DNA from: Alphaproteobacteria bacterium | GTDB lineage: Bacteria > Pseudomonadota > Alphaproteobacteria > JAGOMX01 | NCBI GenBank assembly: GCA_017993335.1 | Contig: JAGOMX010000005.1 | Location: 1-60,055, forward strand | DNA: 60,055 nt | Direction: 5' to 3' | In this document: positions 52,176 through 60,055 of the stretch, one piece after another | Position numbering within the stretch: position 1 is the stretch's first letter | Layout of the letters: each line of letters opens with the position of its first letter | Made by a program: the position numbers and the translations under genes | Notes under the pieces: model-generated | The model's input: the letters and a program-made list of their open reading frames with translations, nothing else | Databases searched by the model: none | What the model was told of the DNA's origin: nothing

Positions 52176-53351
52176 ATGAAACAGATTATCACACTGGCAA
52201 GTCTTTTATGCTTTCTTATACAGCCCGTATCGGCCAATAGAGCCCCTGCGCCTGGAGATACCAAAACAAAGCCAGCAAAAGCAAAGAGCATGTCGAATCA
52301 AGGCATACGTATCAAAGATATTGTAAACTTTGAGGGTGTTCGTGATAACCAGCTGGTCGGATATGGTCTTGTAGTCGGCCTGAACAAAACCGGGGATTCT
52401 CTAACCTCCAACCCTTTCACACAAGAAAGCCTTGTCAGTATGTTGGAACGCTTAGGCGTTAACGTCCGCGGCAAAGCGGGCCTTTCAGGACAAAACATTG
52501 CAGCCGTTATGGTCACAGCGGATCTGCCACCTTTTTCTCGACAAGGCTCGAGACTGGATATCTCGGTGTCCTCCATCGGTTCCGCAAAGGATTTGCGGGG
52601 CGGTACACTTTTAGTAACACCCCTCATGGCAGCAGATGGCGAAGTCTATGCCGTTGCTCAAGGCCCTGTTGCAACGGGTGGGTTTTCTGAATCCGGAAAA
52701 TCAGGAAGCTCGGTCACAAAAGGTGTCCCCACCAGCGGACGTATTGCCAACGGTGCTATCATTGAAAGAGAAATCGGCTATGAGCTGAAAGGACAAATGG
52801 GTATGCGGGTTTCTCTTAAAAATCCAGACTTCACCACCGCCAAAAGAATCGCCGATGTCATCAATGCTTATATGAATGACAACGGCGCTGTACCTTTAGA
52901 TCCATCGACCGTCAACTTAACAATCCCAAATAAATATCATGACTCCGTCATTACGTTTATGTCTGAGATTGAACAACTACGGGTCCAGCCAGATCAAACG
53001 GCCAAAGTGATCGTTGATGAGCAAAATGGCGTCATCGTCATGGGAGAAAATGTCCGGATTAGCCCTGTTGCTATCAGCCATGGCAACCTGACAATCAAGA
53101 TTAAAGAGGCCCAACAAGTTTCGCAACCCAACCCCTTTTCAAATACAGGCACGACAGAGCGCGTCGATCGATCAGATGTTAGCATCGATGATGGAGCAGA
53201 GAAAAAAATGATCGTCCTCAATAACACGGTTAGCCTGCAAGACCTCGTCAACGCCCTGAATGCCTTAGGCGTAAGCCCCATGGATATGATAACAATCTTG
53301 CATGCGGTAAAAGCTGCCGGTGCCCTACAAGCGGATATAGAGGTGCTCTAA
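52176..53351 (+). CDS. flgI: FlgI flagellar P-ring protein
   Basis: The 391-residue protein has a signal peptide (IITLASLLCFLIQPVSA). ATG 52176 with AAGGA upstream is preferred over 52152. It has the FlgI hallmarks RIKDIVNFEGVRDNQLVGYGLVVGLN, GTLLVTPLM and a late LVNALNALGVSPMDMITILHAVKAAGALQAD. It forms the periplasmic P ring. It opens a rightward flagellar operon from a sigma-54 promoter. Confidence 0.95.
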   Translation: MKQIITLASLLCFLIQPVSANRAPAPGDTKTKPAKAKSMSNQGIRIKDIVNFEGVRDNQLVGYGLVVGLNKTGDSLTSNPFTQESLVSMLERLGVNVRGKAGLSGQNIAAVMVTADLPPFSRQGSRLDISVSSIGSAKDLRGGTLLVTPLMAADGEVYAVAQGPVATGGFSESGKSGSSVTKGVPTSGRIANGAIIEREIGYELKGQMGMRVSLKNPDFTTAKRIADVINAYMNDNGAVPLDPSTVNLTIPNKYHDSVITFMSEIEQLRVQPDQTAKVIVDEQNGVIVMGENVRISPVAISHGNLTIKIKEAQQVSQPNPFSNTGTTERVDRSDVSIDDGAEKKMIVLNNTVSLQDLVNALNALGVSPMDMITILHAVKAAGALQADIEVL

Positions 53352-53671
53352 TGATCGATACAATCAACGCATACACGCCACCCTTGAGCAAAATACCACA
53401 ACCTTACAATCAAAAAAGTGATGGCGAAGTGGAAAAAGCTGCCCATGATTTTACTTCAGTCTTTTTTAACGAATGTGTGTCTAAAATGCTCGAGGAAGTA
53501 AAAAATGAAGAAGAAGATTTTGCCAATGATATCTATCGCTCGATGTTTGCACAGGCGATTGGAGAGGAATTAACAGAGAGCCAAGCCGGCAGATCTATAT
53601 CCAATGTCATATTGGGCGACATAATAAAAATGCAAGAAAAATTGCAAGGAGCATCAAACCATGATCGATAA
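53351..53671 (+). CDS. flgJ: FlgJ-type rod-binding protein (no muramidase domain)
   Basis: The 106-residue protein equals the N-terminal rod-binding domain of FlgJ (PF10135): AAHDFTSVFFNECVSKMLEE, then FANDIYRSMFAQAIGEEL. No peptidoglycan hydrolase domain is present, as in many alphaproteobacteria. Start and flgI stop share one nucleotide; the end overlaps the next gene by 11 nt. Confidence 0.85.
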   Translation: MIDTINAYTPPLSKIPQPYNQKSDGEVEKAAHDFTSVFFNECVSKMLEEVKNEEEDFANDIYRSMFAQAIGEELTESQAGRSISNVILGDIIKMQEKLQGASNHDR

Positions 53672-54080
53672 ATTATTTAAAATAACAGAAGAACTAACAC
53701 AAGTACTTCAACAAGAACATGTGTATTTAAACAATAGAATGCTCACACAAGCCAGTCAATTGCATAAAGAGAAAGATCGGCTAAATGGCGAATACCAACT
53801 TATCATCTCGCAAGTCAAAAAGAATCCCGGCGTCTTCAAACGTTTACATCCTGGCACGCTGGAAACTCTGACGAAAAATACGGCGATCTTACAAACCTTG
53901 CTGGAGTCCAATAAGAAGCATATGTCTTTAGTTGCAACAGCCAATCAACGTATTTTACTCTCCCTGGCCAGCGCCCTCTCGAAAAAACCAGCACAAGTGC
54001 CAAGCTATAGCGCTCTAGGGGCTATAGTAAGCCAAGCAAAACAAAGAGTTGAAGCCCTTGCTTTCAACGGCTGTATTTAA
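53661..54080 (+). CDS. FlgN-like flagellar chaperone candidate
   Basis: The 139-residue protein is mostly helical with long amphipathic stretches (LTQVLQQEHVYLNNRML, IISQVKKNP) and lies directly before flgK. This size, helical content and place fit the FlgN family, which chaperones FlgK and FlgL for export. The sequence alone does not prove it. It starts 11 nt inside flgJ. Confidence 0.65.
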   Translation: MIDKLFKITEELTQVLQQEHVYLNNRMLTQASQLHKEKDRLNGEYQLIISQVKKNPGVFKRLHPGTLETLTKNTAILQTLLESNKKHMSLVATANQRILLSLASALSKKPAQVPSYSALGAIVSQAKQRVEALAFNGCI

Positions 54081-54091
54081 GGAGAAAACCG

Positions 54092-55897
54092 ATGACTGGA
54101 AATCTTTTAACAGCTATGCAATCGGCCATAAGCGGACGTGATCTTGCGCAAAAACAAATAAGCAATTGCGGTCAAAACATCTCTATGGCCAACAAGCTGG
54201 ATCACTCCCGCACGGAACAACTATACAGCACTCGAGTCATCAATGGCGTTGCATCAGGGGTTTCTATCCATGAAATTAAACGAATCACGGATACGGTAAA
54301 AGTTGAACAATTACGCCCCATGACCTCAACACTTACCCACCTGGAAACGTTAAGTACGATTTACAATGATCTAAACCTGCAGATTGGGGTTCCTGGTGAG
54401 GACAATACATTTTCTGGCGCCATTAACGATTTCAAAAAATCTCTCGAGGTTTTAGCCAACACTCCCGAGGACAGCGGCAAACGCGCTTCCGTCATACGTA
54501 TGGCTGAAAATCTCGCTAAAGAAATTAAAAGATTATCGGATACAGCGCAGCAATACCGAAATTCAGCAGATCAACAAATCTACAGCGCCGTGCAAGATGT
54601 CAATTCCATCTTAAAAAACATTGAAGAGATCAACAAGGAAATCCAGTACTCCGGATCAAAAGGAAATCCTTCAACGGAATTGCTAGATCAACGAGATGCG
54701 GCTTTGACGGAATTGTCTAAACTTATGGATGTCCGCGTACAAATAGATTCAGTAGGCATGGCAAGTATTTTTTGTAACGGCGGCGGTACAATTATGCAGG
54801 GAAAGGCGAGCCAAATCTCGTTTAGCCAAACATCTGCTATTAATGCCAGCGTTTCTTACGCCTCGGGGACTGTCAATGGCTTGTTGATTAATGGCGATAT
54901 CAACCAGGACATCACGACGAAAATCACAGAAGGTCGTATAGGCGCGTTACTCCAATCCCGTGACAAGGAAATGCCCGCCTTACAAAGCGTCCTCGATCAA
55001 CTAACCGGTACGATACGAGACGAAATAAATGCCATACACAACCGTGGCACATCCTCAATGGTGCCCAATAAATTAGTGGGAACCAAAAATGGACTCACCA
55101 CAGCAGATGCATTAAATGGTGGAACAGGTGGCGTAAAAATTGCTGTTATTGACCGCACAACGGGTATGCTCGTACAAGAAGTAACCTTGGCTAATTTATC
55201 TACCTACGCCACCATCGGTGATCTCCTTACGGCCATCAACCCCTTAGGGGGAGCAGGAACGGCAAGTTTAGATGCCAATGGCGCCTTACAGATTCAAGCA
55301 ACCAACGCGAATCATGGTATTGCCATAGGCTCAACAACTGTGCCCGAGGGTAGTTTCACCTCCGGCACGAAAAGCCTCGGGTTTTCCCATTATTTTGGAT
55401 TGAACGACTTTTTTGTAACTGGCGACACTCTACTGGGATCTACACCAGGAATCGCGAACAGCCTCAAAGTCAGGTCCGAAATCAGCACCGACGTCACCAG
55501 GCTTGCCAACACCACTTTAGATGTAACCGGCGCCCTCAACACACGAGTTGTCAGCTCTGGCAACGGAAATAATTTTTTGGCCATGCAAGATCTCTTTCTC
55601 AAACCGATTGCTTTTGCGGCTTCTGGTAAATTGCCATCTTTATTAATGCCGATTACAAATTACGCCTCTACGATACTGCAATTTACCGTGGATCAAGGCC
55701 GGCATATCAAGAACACTTATGAGGGCAAAAACGAGATTTTTCAAATCAGTCAAAAAAGCCTACAATCCATTCGTGGTGTAAACATGCAAGAAGAGATGAT
55801 GGCACTGATGTTATGGCAACGACAACAAAAAATATGTACAGAAGTAATCCTGGCGGCTCAGTCTATGATGGATGACTTACTACGTATGCGGCGATAA
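54092..55897 (+). CDS. flgK: FlgK hook-associated protein 1
   Basis: The 601-residue protein has the FlgK start (LLTAMQSAISGRDLAQKQIS), a central DQLTGTIRDEINAIHNRG and a C-terminal helix with VNMQEEMMALMLWQRQQK. It joins hook and filament. AAGGAG lies before the ATG; flgL follows 12 nt later. Confidence 0.94.
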   Translation: MTGNLLTAMQSAISGRDLAQKQISNCGQNISMANKLDHSRTEQLYSTRVINGVASGVSIHEIKRITDTVKVEQLRPMTSTLTHLETLSTIYNDLNLQIGVPGEDNTFSGAINDFKKSLEVLANTPEDSGKRASVIRMAENLAKEIKRLSDTAQQYRNSADQQIYSAVQDVNSILKNIEEINKEIQYSGSKGNPSTELLDQRDAALTELSKLMDVRVQIDSVGMASIFCNGGGTIMQGKASQISFSQTSAINASVSYASGTVNGLLINGDINQDITTKITEGRIGALLQSRDKEMPALQSVLDQLTGTIRDEINAIHNRGTSSMVPNKLVGTKNGLTTADALNGGTGGVKIAVIDRTTGMLVQEVTLANLSTYATIGDLLTAINPLGGAGTASLDANGALQIQATNANHGIAIGSTTVPEGSFTSGTKSLGFSHYFGLNDFFVTGDTLLGSTPGIANSLKVRSEISTDVTRLANTTLDVTGALNTRVVSSGNGNNFLAMQDLFLKPIAFAASGKLPSLLMPITNYASTILQFTVDQGRHIKNTYEGKNEIFQISQKSLQSIRGVNMQEEMMALMLWQRQQKICTEVILAAQSMMDDLLRMRR

Positions 55898-55909
55898 GGA
55901 GCAAGACAA

Positions 55910-56860
55910 ATGGTTTCACCGATAACAAGAACCTCGGATCTGGGCGTCAGCTTATCTCTTGATAACAACATGGCCAGAACCTCTAAACGCATTGAACAAG
56001 CAACCTTACAACAAACCAGCGGCCTTAAGCTGCAAAGTTTTGCCGATGCGGGAGAACTCACCACACGCATCATAAACCTGGAAAACACACTCGCAGGCTA
56101 TAATAAATTTGAGCAAGGCGAGAGGACCTTACAGATCCGCATGGGAAAAATGGAAATCATTACCAACCAGATTAATGATATCGCCATCGAGTTTCGAGCC
56201 AGAGCCAACAAAGCCATCAGCTTCGGTGTTCCAGACTCCGCTTTTCAGGATTATTGTAAAAAACAATTAAATGAAATTGAACGCCTATTAAATAGCCAAG
56301 ACCATGAAGGACGCTATTTATTTGGTGGAGATGCCACATCCACACCGCCTGTTGATATGTCTCTATTAACCGCACCAGCTATCGGCGGCGCTATAAATTA
56401 TGATTACTATCAAGGATCGGAAAACCTATCCGTTGGCCTTATGGGAGACAATCAAAAAATATCCTATGGCGTGCTAGCAAAAGACGATGGCATTGCAAAT
56501 CTCGTCAATGCCTTGAAAATAGGAACCTTAAACTTTCCTAGCAATACACCTACATCGCCAGGGTACCAGAGGCTTAAAACAGATATCATTCCACTGGCCG
56601 AAAAAGCAGCCATTGAAATTCCAGACATCCTTCAAAATATTGGCGCGACCACAAAAATTATAGAACAGTCCGTTGAAAGACAGGATACAATTAAATCCTA
56701 TACACAAGAATTATTAGCTAATCTTATTGAGACCAACCCAGTTGAAGTCATGAAAGAACTGACAATGTCGCAAATATCCTTAGAATTTTCGATGCTTGCC
56801 TATCAAAAAATGATTCAAGGATCTGAAGATTTATTGTCAGCTATGAGAACCATGCGTTAA
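55910..56860 (+). CDS. flgL: FlgL hook-associated protein 3
   Basis: The 316-residue protein has flagellin-like ends: an N-terminal helix RIEQATLQQTSGLKLQSFAD and a C-terminal ISLEFSMLAYQKMIQG, with a central LNEIERLLNSQDHEGRYLFGG. It caps the junction before the filament. AAGGAG precedes the ATG. Confidence 0.92.
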   Translation: MVSPITRTSDLGVSLSLDNNMARTSKRIEQATLQQTSGLKLQSFADAGELTTRIINLENTLAGYNKFEQGERTLQIRMGKMEIITNQINDIAIEFRARANKAISFGVPDSAFQDYCKKQLNEIERLLNSQDHEGRYLFGGDATSTPPVDMSLLTAPAIGGAINYDYYQGSENLSVGLMGDNQKISYGVLAKDDGIANLVNALKIGTLNFPSNTPTSPGYQRLKTDIIPLAEKAAIEIPDILQNIGATTKIIEQSVERQDTIKSYTQELLANLIETNPVEVMKELTMSQISLEFSMLAYQKMIQGSEDLLSAMRTMR

Positions 56861-56873
56861 AAGGAACAACAAA

Positions 56874-57362
56874 ATGTTACAGACCATTACGATAAGCGAG
56901 ATTACTGCCCAATTAGAATTTCCCGTCATCGTTGAAAGTCGATTCGGCGACCTCGTTATCCGAGAAGAAGATCTGCTGTCATTCCCAAATGGTATTTATG
57001 GGTTTGAAGACTACAATAGTTACGCCCTTACAAATTTTGCTGGGCAAACTCTAACTGATTTTCGGGTCTTACAATGCTTAGATGAAATAGGTCTGGTTTT
57101 TATCCTAACGCCCCTGACGTATCAAGGCACAAAATTAGTAAACGAGAATGATTTATTAGAGGCTGCCGATGGGTTAAATATCCCTATGGAAAACTGTGAT
57201 TTTTTTGCGATTACAACAGTGTCTGAAAGCCCACAGGGGTTGCAATTTCAACTCAATCTCAAAGCCCCGATCGTTATTGATAATCGCAGTAGACAAGCCT
57301 TTCAGTATATTTTACAAAACACGGATTACCCGGTGAATCATAAAATCGCCATAAATACATGA
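56874..57362 (+). CDS. fliW: FliW flagellar assembly factor
   Basis: The 162-residue protein matches FliW: VIVESRFGDLVIREEDLLSFPNGIYGFEDY, then FAITTVSESP and NLKAPIVIDNRSRQAFQYI. FliW binds flagellin and sequesters CsrA. No csrA gene is next to it here, so a partner would be elsewhere. It lies 13 nt after flgL. Confidence 0.93.
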   Translation: MLQTITISEITAQLEFPVIVESRFGDLVIREEDLLSFPNGIYGFEDYNSYALTNFAGQTLTDFRVLQCLDEIGLVFILTPLTYQGTKLVNENDLLEAADGLNIPMENCDFFAITTVSESPQGLQFQLNLKAPIVIDNRSRQAFQYILQNTDYPVNHKIAINT

Positions 57363-57439
57363 TTTTTCTCATTCATTAACTTTCCTTTAGTGAAGTCATG
57401 GTAATTTATGATACAACCATGACGAAGAGGAAAAGAAAG

Positions 57440-58921
57440 ATGTTGAGTAAAATAAAATATTTTGTACTAGTATTTGCCTTAATACTTTGCGGACAAGCAC
57501 AGGCCGGCATGTGGGCATCCCCCAGCGGATTAACCGCTTGTGGAGCAAAAGCCGTAGAAAAATTCAAGAACATTGCCGATGAAGGCTTAAGCGAGCGCGA
57601 TTACCAATATGGTCTAGATGCAGCCGCGAAACTGTCCAGTGGGCAAATGCCATACCAAGAAGCGGACCGTCTTATCAATGACGCAATGATTCGTTATATA
57701 GACCAAGTTCGCAACGGTCGTTTTGATCCCAAAATGGCGGATCGCACAATTATTATGCGCCCAGAGGATTTAAATGCCTCTGCCATTATTAAAGCTGGTG
57801 CTGAATCTGGCAGCTGTGAATGGATGGATCGACAAGAACCACCTTACGAAGGCTATCGCCAACTAAAACCCGTTCTCAAAAAATACCGCCAAATTGAAGC
57901 TCAAGGACCTTGGCCAACCCTGCCGAATAATTTAAGCATCTCAGATGGCGAAAGCGATAGCAATTTAGGCACGGTTCGCTTCATGCTAGGCCGGTTAGGA
58001 TTCTTAGATGCGGGAGATGCCAGCGACAGCAGCAGCTACGACGGAACACTGTCCAATGCCGTAAAAGCATTCCAGTCTTCTCACGGTTTGCTGGCTGATG
58101 GCAATATCGGCCCACTTACGGTAAAAGAGCTGAACAAGACTCCCAAGCAACGTGTGAATCAAATCCTTGTCACGATGGAAAGATGGCGTTGGCTTCCACG
58201 CAATCCAGGTCAACGACACATATTGATTAACCTGGCCGGATTTGAGCTGCAGGGCGTTGAAAACAATCAAGTAACTCTTCGCAGCAACATCATTGTTGGC
58301 GCCGATTATCGGGAGACACCTGTCTTTACAGCGAATATGACCGAGGTTAAGTTTAACCCTTCCTGGACAGTTCCTCATAACCTAGCTGTTAAAGATAAGC
58401 TGCCCAAGATCAAGGAGAATCCATCTTACGTGCGCAACAATAACTTTGTTCTGACACAAACCGTGAATGGCAAGACACAAGTTGTAGATGCGAACTCTGT
58501 CAACTGGAGCAACGTCAACAGCAGCAACTTTAACTACACGTTGCGTCAAACTCCTGGTGATCATAATGCTTTAGGCAAGATTCGTTTTACGATAGACAGC
58601 CCTTTTAGCATCTATTTGCACAGCACACCCGACAAACATCTTTTTGATTATCCGATACGTACCTTCAGTTCCGGCTGTATACGTGTTCAAAAAGTTGCAG
58701 AGCTAGGTGCCTTTGCTATGAACAGCCCAGATTGGCCAGTTTCACGCATGCAACAGGAAATGCAAGGCAATGATACCCGTGTGATTAAAATGCCCCGCTC
58801 GATTCCTGTGTACTTAAACTACTTGACTGTATGGACCGATGAAAATGGCGTCACGCACTTCATGCCTGACGTGTATGATCAAGACAGATTAGTCCTTCAA
58901 GCTATGAAGCGCTGGCTGTAA
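57440..58921 (+). CDS. L,D-transpeptidase with peptidoglycan-binding domain
   Basis: The 493-residue protein has a signal peptide (YFVLVFALILCGQAQA). ATG 57440 with GAGG upstream is used; 57398 and 57419 are in-frame. A peptidoglycan-binding domain lies at about 173-230 (LGTVRFMLGRLGF, VKAFQSSHGL) and a YkuD domain at about 245-430 with the catalytic SSGCIRVQ and IYLHSTP. This is the YcbB/LdtD-type layout that makes 3-3 cross-links. A strong terminator follows. Confidence 0.93.
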   Translation: MLSKIKYFVLVFALILCGQAQAGMWASPSGLTACGAKAVEKFKNIADEGLSERDYQYGLDAAAKLSSGQMPYQEADRLINDAMIRYIDQVRNGRFDPKMADRTIIMRPEDLNASAIIKAGAESGSCEWMDRQEPPYEGYRQLKPVLKKYRQIEAQGPWPTLPNNLSISDGESDSNLGTVRFMLGRLGFLDAGDASDSSSYDGTLSNAVKAFQSSHGLLADGNIGPLTVKELNKTPKQRVNQILVTMERWRWLPRNPGQRHILINLAGFELQGVENNQVTLRSNIIVGADYRETPVFTANMTEVKFNPSWTVPHNLAVKDKLPKIKENPSYVRNNNFVLTQTVNGKTQVVDANSVNWSNVNSSNFNYTLRQTPGDHNALGKIRFTIDSPFSIYLHSTPDKHLFDYPIRTFSSGCIRVQKVAELGAFAMNSPDWPVSRMQQEMQGNDTRVIKMPRSIPVYLNYLTVWTDENGVTHFMPDVYDQDRLVLQAMKRWL

Positions 58922-58941
58922 GACCTCTTTCTATAAGAATC

Positions 58942-58971
58942 GGGGCGCTAGAAATAGCGCCCCTTTTTTTT
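58942..58971 (+). terminator. Strong Rho-independent terminator
   Basis: GGGGCGCTA-GAAA-TAGCGCCCC followed by T8 ends the L,D-transpeptidase gene. Confidence 0.92.
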
Positions 58972-59007
58972 CCTGATACTTCCCAAATCTTTTGAAATTT
59001 GACCACA

Positions 59008-59036
59008 TTGACGGGTTGTACAATAACCTATATAAA
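59008..59036 (+). promoter_or_regulatory. Promoter of the DUF84-like exported gene
   Basis: TTGACG at 59008-59013, a 17-nt spacer and TATAAA at 59031-59036 lie 41 nt before ATG 59077. Confidence 0.65.
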
Positions 59037-59076
59037 TGTGGGATATTTGCATTGAAACCGTCTCAGGAAGTAGTAA

Positions 59077-59817
59077 ATGTATCGTAAATTAAAGATGATC
59101 CTATTGGGCTTGGGATGGATGGGATTTGTGGATGTGTATGCATCGAACCATGGTAATCTTCCCTACGGTTTTCAGGCACACCCCCTGGTTCCCATCCATC
59201 ATATATTTCCTGATTTTATCCCATCAGAGTTTCCTAAACCTAAAGAACCTACAGCCATCACCCTATATGTTACCTCCGATAAGGAATTAAAAATAAAGGC
59301 AGGAAAAAGAATACTGGAGGCACTCGGTTATAAGGTATCAAGCTGCCATGGGATCAAAACGCAATCCAACGTAGCCGAACAACCCATAGGTCAAGACAAT
59401 GGTTTTTTAGGCGCTCGTAATCGAATTAAATCTCTCGAAATAACAATTGCGGATAAACGAGTAGAAAATCCTACAAGCATGATTATTTCTATTGAGAATT
59501 TTATGCAGGAAATCCAACCAGGGGTAATTGAGGGGTGTGGGGAGGCTTGTGTAGATATAGCCGCCATCGTGTTAAAGGATCCAGCAGGCAACTTTTATCA
59601 CTTTCTATCAGATGGTGTGCTGGCCCCCATCGAAGCTTACAGAAAAGCTGAGAAGCATAATGGCGAGAACAAAGACCCTACCGGCTTTTCAAGAGTTGTC
59701 GCTGAATTTTTAAAAGATCAGGACCCCCAAATAGAAGTCGCCAACTGGCACCCCTTATTCACGAATCCATCCCGATCAAGAGAAGACATCATAGTAGAGC
59801 CCTTTTTGCGACCCTAG
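59077..59817 (+). CDS. Exported DUF84/ITPase-like protein
   Basis: The 246-residue protein has a signal peptide (ILLGLGWMGFVDVYA|SN). The mature part resembles the DUF84 inosine/xanthosine triphosphatase family (PF01931, YjjX): TSDKELKIKAG for STNxxK, then AEQPIGQDNGFLGARNRIKS and ISIENFM, where the family has GIEGG. The family hydrolyses non-canonical purine triphosphates in the cytoplasm; export is odd and suggests a new role or host target. A TTGACG promoter precedes it. Confidence 0.7.
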   Translation: MYRKLKMILLGLGWMGFVDVYASNHGNLPYGFQAHPLVPIHHIFPDFIPSEFPKPKEPTAITLYVTSDKELKIKAGKRILEALGYKVSSCHGIKTQSNVAEQPIGQDNGFLGARNRIKSLEITIADKRVENPTSMIISIENFMQEIQPGVIEGCGEACVDIAAIVLKDPAGNFYHFLSDGVLAPIEAYRKAEKHNGENKDPTGFSRVVAEFLKDQDPQIEVANWHPLFTNPSRSREDIIVEPFLRP

Positions 59818-59963
59818 ACTCTCTACTTTACTTCTCATACGGAGCATCAGAAAGAAAAATTAAATCAACAATGACTTGTAACACAAAATGGTTAGACCCA
59901 AGCAAAAAGTGCTGCTAGATTCAAGTGGATTAAAATCTCAGTACGCCTGAAAGGAATTAATGA

Positions 59964-60055
59964 ATGCGCCTCGTCTGGATATTTCTATTTATGCTTACAA
60001 GTCAAGAGCTTACCTCTAAATCTATAGGCGAACATGAGGTTAAGGTTGGAAATTT
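59964..60055 (+). CDS. Start of an exported protein (cut by window end)
   Basis: AAGGA at 59951 precedes ATG 59964; the 30 visible codons read MRLVWIFLFMLTSQELTSKS, a probable signal peptide. The rest is outside the window. Confidence 0.5.
   Translation, partial: MRLVWIFLFMLTSQELTSKSIGEHEVKVGN

Overview
The window most resembles the chromosome of an alphaproteobacterium, probably one that lives in or with eukaryotic cells (Holosporales/Paracaedibacter-like). This placement is inferred from gene content; no rRNA gene is present. Supporting signs are a Usg-family gene, hflK-hflC-degP in tandem, a DksA whose zinc-finger cysteines are mostly replaced, a divergent fliX/flgI pair with a sigma-54 promoter, and many Sec-exported proteins including two with F-box-like segments. 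No tRNA, CRISPR array, transposase or integrase was recognised.

Region 1 (1-15.2 kb) is an accessory block rich in GNAT acetyltransferases. Twelve genes here carry fifteen GNAT domains, several doubled in one chain or fused to a GrpB or an aminoglycoside-phosphotransferase domain. A Bcr-type MFS pump, a Nudix hydrolase, a FlaR-like kinase, a cyclase-family hydrolase, an exported alpha/beta hydrolase and an exported methyltransferase lie among them. Partly tandem duplication and close packing suggest a detoxification or resistance island.

Region 2 (15.2-35.6 kb) mixes putative host-interaction and transport genes: an exported F-box/GTPase protein, a POT transporter, a LuxR-type regulator, an 1809-residue hemagglutinin/CdiA-like exoprotein followed by a small exported protein, an ABC-F protein with a leader-peptide attenuator, an Lrp/LysE pair, an exported AAA+ protein, a HIT gene broken by a stop codon, a second exported F-box-like protein, an AlaX-like editing protein, an exported HAD phosphatase and a coiled-coil protein. 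Four near-identical palindromes (CCCCGTA-N4-TACGGGG type) lie 67-75 nt before the start codons of 9924(-), 11670(+), 15326(+) and 19045(+), about 24 nt before candidate -10 boxes. This is lux-box-like placement; LuxR-type genes and a LuxI-type synthase gene are also in the window.

Region 3 (35.8-51.6 kb) is mostly housekeeping: an ABC exporter, usg, mrp, hflK-hflC-degP, a branched-chain amino-acid ABC system (livG-F-H-M-K) with an FMN-dependent 2-hydroxy-acid dehydrogenase, a repeat-containing exported protein, the LuxI-type gene and dksA. A 1-kb segment after degP is bracketed by a direct repeat of the degP 3' end and terminator.

Region 4 (51.6-60 kb) is a flagellar cluster (fliX divergent from flgI, a FlgJ-like rod-binding gene, a FlgN-like gene, flgK, flgL, fliW), then an L,D-transpeptidase, an exported DUF84 (ITPase-like) protein and the start of another exported protein.
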